Shown here: one piece after another, positions 34,220 to 38,826 of the stretch | Layout: each line of letters opens with the position of its first letter | Position numbering within the stretch: the first letter of the stretch is position 1 | Origin: Chitinophaga pinensis | GTDB lineage: Bacteria > Bacteroidota > Bacteroidia > Chitinophagales > Chitinophagaceae | Direction of reading: 5' to 3' | Assembly: GCA_945878115.1 (NCBI GenBank) | Contig: CAMDVD010000036.1 | Location: forward strand, 1-38,826 | Length of the DNA stretch: 38,826 nt | Made by a program: the position numbers and the translations under genes | Notes under the pieces: generated by a model | Databases searched by the model: none | What the model was told of the DNA's origin: nothing | What the model saw: the letters and a program-made list of their open reading frames with translations, nothing else

Positions 34220-36922
34220 ATGCAATTTAATTTTTCCACTATTCAATGGAGAATCTTATTCTCTTGCGCTTTCCTATTTCTGTTTTCGTTGAGTAGTTCG
34301 GCGCAAGCTCCGAATACCTATAATCTTTGTGTTAAAAATATTCAACAACCAACTTCATCCAAACTAACGTTTGAGGTTTGGCTAGAATGGACTGGACCCA
34401 ATACTGCACAATTTCAAACATTACAATTTGGCCTTGACTTTAATTATGCTGGCATGTCCAATGGAGGCCCAGCAGCCATGACAGGCTCTTATGTTTCAGG
34501 ATCTGCAGTTCCTGCACAACCTGCGCCATTAAATAATCCTACAGTAAATATTAACCCTGTAAATAATCATTTTCGACAAGCTGCTGCTATTGGCGTATCC
34601 AATCTTGCAGCATTAAATATTCCTGGTTCGCCTGGATTAAATTTAGGCACCTACCAAATTGACAATGGTGGCATTCCATTTACACCGAATAGCACGCCTA
34701 ATTTTGTTTGGTATACTGGACCTGTTGCTGGTGGATATACCATCACCAAAGTGACATGTTTCATCAATGGCGCTTCAACTGGTACACAAGCTACAGGTAC
34801 TCTTTGCATTTCTGGCAATCCGATTCTCAATCCAACAGCATCTTCTTCGGTTATCAGCAATGGAACTGGTAGTGCTATAATATGTAATGGTTCCTCTGCT
34901 AATATCAAAGTAGATATAACAGGCGGTCTTGCCCCATATACCGTTGTATATACAAATGGCACCTCAAACTTTACAGTAACAGGCTATACCAGCGGAACCA
35001 ATATTCCAGTTTCCCCAACTAGTACAACTACTTATTCGCTCGTGTCTGTCACTAGTGCTAATTCTAATTTGGGTTTAGGAAATACAGGCACAGCAATTGT
35101 TACAGTAAATCAAGCTACTACCTCAACCATCCCAGTTTCCGCTTGTGATACATATACTTGGCCTTTGAATGGACAAACTTATACTACATCCGGTTTGCAT
35201 ACAGTTACAACAACAAATGTTGCAGGATGTGACAGCATCGTAACACTTAACTTGACTATCAATAATAGTACAATAGTTACCACACCAGTTACTGCTTGCA
35301 ATAGTTACACTTGGCCTCTGAATGGTGCTACATATACGGCTTCTGGCAATCATTCCTTTGTAAATACCAATACAGCAGGTTGCCCGAATACTAATTATTT
35401 AATTCTCACTATAAACAACAATACCTCTTCGAGTGTTACAGATACAACCTGCGGTAGCTATCTATGGACTTTGAATGGACAGACCTACACAAGCTCTGGA
35501 AATTATACTACCGTTACAACCAATGGACAAGGTTGTACGGATACGGTAACGCTTCATCTCACCATCAATACAAATACGGTTACAACTACTTCACAAACAG
35601 CATGTGGCAGTTATACATGGCCTCTGAATGGCGTTACCTATACTAGTTCTGGCAATTATTCTTATGTGACCACTACTACTTTTGGTTGTACAAACACAAA
35701 CTATTTAATCTTAACCATCAATCCAAATTCGTCTAATTCAACTTCTACATCCGCATGTAATTATTACATCTGGCCATTAAATGGACAAACCTATACAAGC
35801 TCAGGTGTGTATGCCGCTTATGTTACTACGCCATTAGGTTGCATTGACACAACTTTCTTAAATCTAACTATTGTTAATCCAACCAACACCCAGGTAAGTG
35901 ACAGTGGATGTAATGCATATACATGGGCTATGAATGGACAAACGTATACAAATTCTGGAACCTATACCTACACAAGTGTCAATGCTGCAGGATGCACAGA
36001 CACCATTACTTTATCGCTCACCATTAATGCCAACACAGTCTCAACCACACCTGTCACTGCATGTGGAAGTTATACTTGGGCAGTTAATGGCCAAACATAT
36101 ACAACAGGTGGTAATTATACTGCCACCACAACCAATGCAGCTGGCTGCACAGAAACAGCTTACTTGGTCCTGACCTTAAATACCAATACGACTATTACAT
36201 ACAATCAAAATGCTTGCGATAATTACACTTGGTCAGTGAATGGTCAAACGTATACTAGCACAGGCGTATACACTGCTACTAGCACGAATGCAGCTGGCTG
36301 TATAGAAACATCCATATTGAATTTAGTCATCAATTACAACACCAGTATCACTACCAATTTAAATGCGTGTAATACCTATACTTGGTCAACCAATGGTGTT
36401 ACGTACACAGTATCTGGTGTGTATACGAGCACCTCTGTAAACGCGGCTGGTTGTACGCAAACCAGTATTCTTAATTTAACTATAGCCCAAGGTTTGAATA
36501 CGGTAACGAATATCAATGTGTTTGCTGCTGGAAGCTATACATGGGCTTTAAATAGTACAACATATACTAGCTCTGGTGTGTATACAAATATTTTTACAAA
36601 TGCAAATGGCTGTACTGAAACGACTATCATGAACCTAACTATATGGGCTATAGGCATTGAAGAAACTGTAAGTTCAAATGGCATTACACTTTATCCAAAT
36701 CCAGCGCATAATCAAATCAATTTAAATCTTGCGACATTTACCAACCAAGATCTACAGTTGAAAATCACAGACATCATAGGTAAGACTACCCAATTAATTT
36801 CAATCAATAGTAAAGACCCAATCTACTCGTTGAACTTGAACGCATACGCCATTGGACTTTATACAATAGAATTGAGTAAAGGAAGTACGATTTTGTTTAA
36901 GGGTAAAATGGAGAAGAGGTAG
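34220..36922 (+). CDS. T9SS-secreted surface protein with ten 51-residue repeats
   Basis: A 900-residue protein. The signal peptide is at 1-30 ('LSSSAQA'). An N-terminal beta-rich domain (about 33-205) resembles cohesin-like or adhesion domains, and an Ig/SprB-like domain follows (about 208-300). Ten tandem repeats of 51 residues start near residue 308, with the core 'AC.sYTW.lNG.tYt.sG.yt..t.n.aGC' then '.LnLTIn', each with two Cys (the last lacks the first Cys). The C-terminal 75 residues ('LYPNPAHNQINLNL...GLYTIELSKG') are a type A T9SS sorting domain. It is rich in Thr, Asn and Ser. It is probably a cell-surface or released adhesin-like protein. Confidence 0.9.
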   Translation: MQFNFSTIQWRILFSCAFLFLFSLSSSAQAPNTYNLCVKNIQQPTSSKLTFEVWLEWTGPNTAQFQTLQFGLDFNYAGMSNGGPAAMTGSYVSGSAVPAQPAPLNNPTVNINPVNNHFRQAAAIGVSNLAALNIPGSPGLNLGTYQIDNGGIPFTPNSTPNFVWYTGPVAGGYTITKVTCFINGASTGTQATGTLCISGNPILNPTASSSVISNGTGSAIICNGSSANIKVDITGGLAPYTVVYTNGTSNFTVTGYTSGTNIPVSPTSTTTYSLVSVTSANSNLGLGNTGTAIVTVNQATTSTIPVSACDTYTWPLNGQTYTTSGLHTVTTTNVAGCDSIVTLNLTINNSTIVTTPVTACNSYTWPLNGATYTASGNHSFVNTNTAGCPNTNYLILTINNNTSSSVTDTTCGSYLWTLNGQTYTSSGNYTTVTTNGQGCTDTVTLHLTINTNTVTTTSQTACGSYTWPLNGVTYTSSGNYSYVTTTTFGCTNTNYLILTINPNSSNSTSTSACNYYIWPLNGQTYTSSGVYAAYVTTPLGCIDTTFLNLTIVNPTNTQVSDSGCNAYTWAMNGQTYTNSGTYTYTSVNAAGCTDTITLSLTINANTVSTTPVTACGSYTWAVNGQTYTTGGNYTATTTNAAGCTETAYLVLTLNTNTTITYNQNACDNYTWSVNGQTYTSTGVYTATSTNAAGCIETSILNLVINYNTSITTNLNACNTYTWSTNGVTYTVSGVYTSTSVNAAGCTQTSILNLTIAQGLNTVTNINVFAAGSYTWALNSTTYTSSGVYTNIFTNANGCTETTIMNLTIWAIGIEETVSSNGITLYPNPAHNQINLNLATFTNQDLQLKITDIIGKTTQLISINSKDPIYSLNLNAYAIGLYTIELSKGSTILFKGKMEKR

Positions 36923-36925
36923 AGG

Positions 36926-36969
36926 GATTTTGCATTGCCTCCGGATAAATCTGGAGGCAATGCAAAATC
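36926..36969. other. Perfect 17-bp inverted repeat after the T9SS gene
   Basis: GATTTTGCATTGCCTCC-10 nt-GGAGGCAATGCAAAATC, starting 3 bp after the stop codon. The very stable stem may protect or end the transcript, but no U-tract follows. Its right arm merges into the 18-bp minisatellite. Confidence 0.65.
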
Positions 36970-37036
36970 TAGAAGCAATTCAAAATCTGGAAACAATTCA
37001 AAATCTGGAGGAAATTCAAAATCTGGAGGAAATATA
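36947..37036. repeat. 18-bp minisatellite, five units
   Basis: Five consecutive 18-bp units of the form AAATCTGGAGGCAATGCA, with variants AAATCTAGAAGCAATTCA, AAATCTGGAAACAATTCA, AAATCTGGAGGAAATTCA and AAATCTGGAGGAAATATA. The first unit is also the right arm of the 17-bp inverted repeat. An antisense ORF across it encodes a PPDFE-like hexapeptide repeat but looks fortuitous. The 306-bp gap 36923-37228 holds this, the hairpin and, at its right end, a weak promoter-like TACTTTTA before the lipoprotein gene. Confidence 0.75.
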
Positions 37037-37228
37037 CATTCCAATATATTGAATAGGAATGTGGCTTAGCTTTAGCCCATTCCAAAATTACAATATTCCA
37101 TTCCTTTTGCCTATTCCATTATTCCATTCTCCTAACAACAATATCCCAAACAATTTTCCGTTTCAATAATTCATTATCTACAAACTTCAAATTGTAAATT
37201 TCAACAAAGCATCTTACTTTTACAACCC

Positions 37229-37756
37229 ATGCGAATAATCCTTCTCATTTCTTCTTGCATCCTCTTATTTGGATGTAAACACTATAAAGATCCTGATCCA
37301 TTTTCGGATGATAGAATTAATAAACATTATTGCAACGACCCTTCTGCTATTAATTTTAATTGGGATTTCCCAGGTATTCCAGACAATAATGTTTGCATTT
37401 ATCCAGCACAAATTTTTTCTGGGAATTATTTCTATCACGATTCCATTTTGGGCAAAGACTTAAGTGTACTTGGTGTCGATTCTTTTCCAATAACCGTATC
37501 CCAAATTGATTCTACTCGCCTCAAAATTCTTGGCTTATGTGGTACCGAATTTTATACTGCAAAAGCAAATCGCTTCTTCCAATTCACTTTAGATACTGTT
37601 GTTGGCAATGGACAACAATTTTGTAATCCTTTGGATACGATTTCAGGCAATGGCAAAAAGTTTAGCATTGCAGATACATCCACTATCAAATTAAGTTATC
37701 AATTGCTTTCCGATACTGGCATCAGTTATCATTCTGGTACAGCCATCAAATTATAA
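37229..37756 (+). CDS. Lipoprotein of unknown function
   Basis: A 175-residue protein with a lipoprotein signal peptide ('LLISSCILLFGCKHY', lipidated Cys16). The mature part has five further Cys and a compact beta-rich look ('IFSGNYFYHDSILGKDLSVLGVDSFPITVSQIDSTRLKILGLCG'), like small lipocalin-type or BACON-type Bacteroidota surface lipoproteins. I do not recognise a named family. An early Asp/Asn/Cys segment ('HYCNDPSAINFNWDFPGIPDNNVCIYPA') resembles the thrombospondin-type-3-like or 'CxDPxAxNYN...N.C' calcium-binding motif. It ends 6 bp before riboflavin synthase on the same strand. Confidence 0.75.
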   Translation: MRIILLISSCILLFGCKHYKDPDPFSDDRINKHYCNDPSAINFNWDFPGIPDNNVCIYPAQIFSGNYFYHDSILGKDLSVLGVDSFPITVSQIDSTRLKILGLCGTEFYTAKANRFFQFTLDTVVGNGQQFCNPLDTISGNGKKFSIADTSTIKLSYQLLSDTGISYHSGTAIKL

Positions 37757-37762
37757 AGAATT

Positions 37763-38362
37763 ATGTTTACTGGAATTGTAGAAACTGTAGGTCGAATTGT
37801 AAGAATAGAAAAAGACATAGATAATCTTATTCTGCATATTGAAAGTCCTATTGCACACGAACTAAAAATAGATCAATCGGTTGCGCACAATGGCATCTGT
37901 CTCACGGTTACAGCAATCAACGATTCAACACATACCGTTTGTGCCGTTCCAGAAACCATACAAAAAACAAGTATAGCAACTTGGCAAGTTGAAGGCAAGA
38001 TTAATCTAGAAAGATGCATGCATCTGAATGACCGAATGGACGGACATATTGTGCAAGGACATGTAGACACAACTGCACTTTGTACGCAGAGAATAGATGG
38101 CATCAACAATTGGCAATTCACATTTTCCATAGATTCATCCTTCGCACCTTTAATCATTGAAAAAGGCTCTGTGACCGTGAATGGCACTAGCCTAACTTGT
38201 TTTAATGTAAGTCCAAATTCATTTGATGTTGCCATTATTCCTTACACATTTGAACATACCAATTTTCCAAGTATACAAGTAAATAGTTCAGTAAATATTG
38301 AATTCGATATCGTTGGAAAATATATCACACGCATGCTGACATTACAGACAATCAAAAAATAA
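37763..38362 (+). CDS. ribE: Riboflavin synthase (alpha subunit)
   Basis: A 199-residue enzyme that dismutates two 6,7-dimethyl-8-ribityllumazine molecules into riboflavin. It has the diagnostic N-terminus 'MFTGIVETVGRI' and two homologous lumazine-binding beta-barrel halves: 'VAHNGICLTVTAI' with 'NLERCMHLNDRMDGHIVQGHVDTTA' and 'IEKGSVTVNGTSLTCFNV' with 'VNIEFDIVGKYITRML'. Length is normal. It follows the lipoprotein gene by 6 bp, perhaps read from the same promoter. ribBA is 25 kb away; ribD and ribH are not in the window. Confidence 0.96.
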   Translation: MFTGIVETVGRIVRIEKDIDNLILHIESPIAHELKIDQSVAHNGICLTVTAINDSTHTVCAVPETIQKTSIATWQVEGKINLERCMHLNDRMDGHIVQGHVDTTALCTQRIDGINNWQFTFSIDSSFAPLIIEKGSVTVNGTSLTCFNVSPNSFDVAIIPYTFEHTNFPSIQVNSSVNIEFDIVGKYITRMLTLQTIKK

Positions 38363-38465
38363 ATTTTTCCTTTATTACTTTCTATACTTCGTTGTTTTAC
38401 ACATAAAATAATTTCCTGTCTACTCTAAAAAGGTGATAAGGAATCCAATTTTCTTTGAAGGTGCA

Positions 38466-38545
38466 TTGCGGCAACGATTGTAGTGAAAATCCTTTTTGCT
38501 GGCTCTGCCGCAAAAAGATTGGAACGAAAAGCGTGCCTGCCGCCC
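38466..38545 (-). repeat. Dispersed palindromic element, copy 4 (lacks hairpin A)
   Basis: Read on the minus strand it runs from GGGCGGCAGGCACG to TTGCCGC and retains the CTTTTTGC...GCAAAAAG hairpin (with one mismatch). About 50 bp holding the CCTGA/TCAGG hairpin and the TTTCCGCTCAAA block are missing. It lies between riboflavin synthase and the ISL3 transposase end. The gap 38363-38701 contains this and AT-rich sequence with no gene I can support. Confidence 0.65.
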
Positions 38546-38701
38546 AAAATGATTCACATTACAAATGGCGTATTTACAATATTTTTCCTTCCATTAGATT
38601 TGTCTTTATATACACAAAATAGTTTTTTAGAAAAAAGAAAATTGTATAGTTTACTTTTGAAAACTTAAGCTTTTTATAGGGTCAACCTTTTTTTATGGGG
38701 A

Positions 38702-38826
38702 CTAAGCAAATAACTTCTCCAATCGGAATAAGAAAAATGGGATGTCTTTAACACCTCTTAGATTTGCTCTAAAGAGTTTTATTTTAGCATTAAAGGATTC
38801 AGCATTGGCGTTAGTACTTCTGTTAT
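38702..38826 (-). mobile_element. C-terminal end of an ISL3-family transposase (cut by window edge)
   Basis: On the minus strand an open frame enters from the right edge and ends in TAG at 38702-38704. Its 41 visible residues include 'NRSTNANAESFNAKIKLFRANLRGVKDIPFFLFRLEKLF', the C-terminal signature of ISL3-family (IS204/IS1001/IS1165) DDE transposases. The IS end should lie just to the left; GGGTCAACC near 38680 may be part of its terminal inverted repeat, but the other end is outside the window. Confidence 0.85.

Noticed and set aside
36926..36969. 17-bp inverted repeat as an intrinsic terminator
   Set aside because: No U-tract follows the stem on either strand, so it is reported only as an inverted repeat.
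36947..37036. Possible CRISPR-like array
   Set aside because: Units are contiguous 18-mers with no unique spacers and no cas genes nearby.
36859..37044. Minus-strand ORF with PPDFE-type hexapeptide repeats
   Set aside because: Arises from translating the 18-bp minisatellite, overlaps the T9SS domain of the coding gene, and has no RBS.
37700..37763. FMN riboswitch before ribE or ribBA
   Set aside because: ribE follows the lipoprotein gene by 6 bp and ribBA has a very short leader; neither has room for or shows the RFN element.

Overview
The window is AT-rich DNA from a member of the Bacteroidota, most likely a Chitinophagia/Sphingobacteriia-type organism. The evidence is a type IX secretion (T9SS) C-terminal sorting domain, promoters of the Bacteroidota form TTTG-N18/19-TAnnTTTG, and family content typical of the phylum: DUF2723, DUF4476, YwqK and WG-repeat proteins, LytS/LytTR pairs, and an acyl-CoA reductase beside a ferredoxin. 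Genes are ordinary chromosomal ones with short intergenic gaps. Several gaps hold dispersed, strongly structured repeats.

Layout. 1-1.4 kb: tail of an unknown gene, a WG-repeat protein and a palindromic repeat. 1.5-4.9 kb: nuoABCDE of respiratory complex I; the operon stops after nuoE at two tandem hairpins and a second, inverted copy of the palindromic repeat. 5.3-6.1 kb: ECF sigma factor and ZAS-type anti-sigma factor. 6.1-10.5 kb: surface polysaccharide genes (O-antigen polymerase/ligase-like, Wzz-like, Wzx-like flippase) with a cruciform-forming element between them. 10.6-15.1 kb: YbjQ-family protein, ribBA, kdsC-like phosphatase, YwqK-family protein, ferredoxin and acyl-CoA reductase. 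15.4-17.8 kb (minus strand): tuf, tRNA-Trp, secE, nusG, ended by an intrinsic terminator with no rplK after it. 18.0-19.9 kb: heptose cassette gmhA, nucleotidyltransferase, gmhB. 19.9-27.9 kb (minus): RsmB-like methyltransferase, odhB/sucB, DUF4476 protein, biotin carrier protein, DUF2723 membrane protein and a RidA-family protein. 28-33 kb (plus): MNT nucleotidyltransferase with a truncated HepT partner, rubrerythrin-like lipoprotein plus DUF2231-like membrane protein, TPM-domain protein, LytS/LytTR two-component pair. 33.0-33.4 kb (minus): tRNA-Thr(TGT), Tyr, Gly(TCC), Thr(GGT). 33.5-38.4 kb (plus): ACP phosphodiesterase-like protein, a T9SS-secreted protein with ten 51-residue repeats, an 18-bp minisatellite, a lipoprotein and riboflavin synthase. 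The right edge holds the end of an ISL3-family transposase.

How it fits together. Three themes recur: envelope polysaccharide/LPS building (polymerase, chain length, flippase, KdsC, heptose cassette), central energy metabolism (complex I, 2-oxoglutarate dehydrogenase E2, riboflavin), and translation/transcription (tuf, secE, nusG, tRNAs). I did not find a clear new defence or mobile system. The most unusual signals are the dispersed palindromic element, whose copies lie where conserved operons (nuo, nusG-rplK) are broken and show base-pair-preserving changes, and the 15-kb separation of the Thr-Tyr-Gly-Thr tRNA cluster from tuf.
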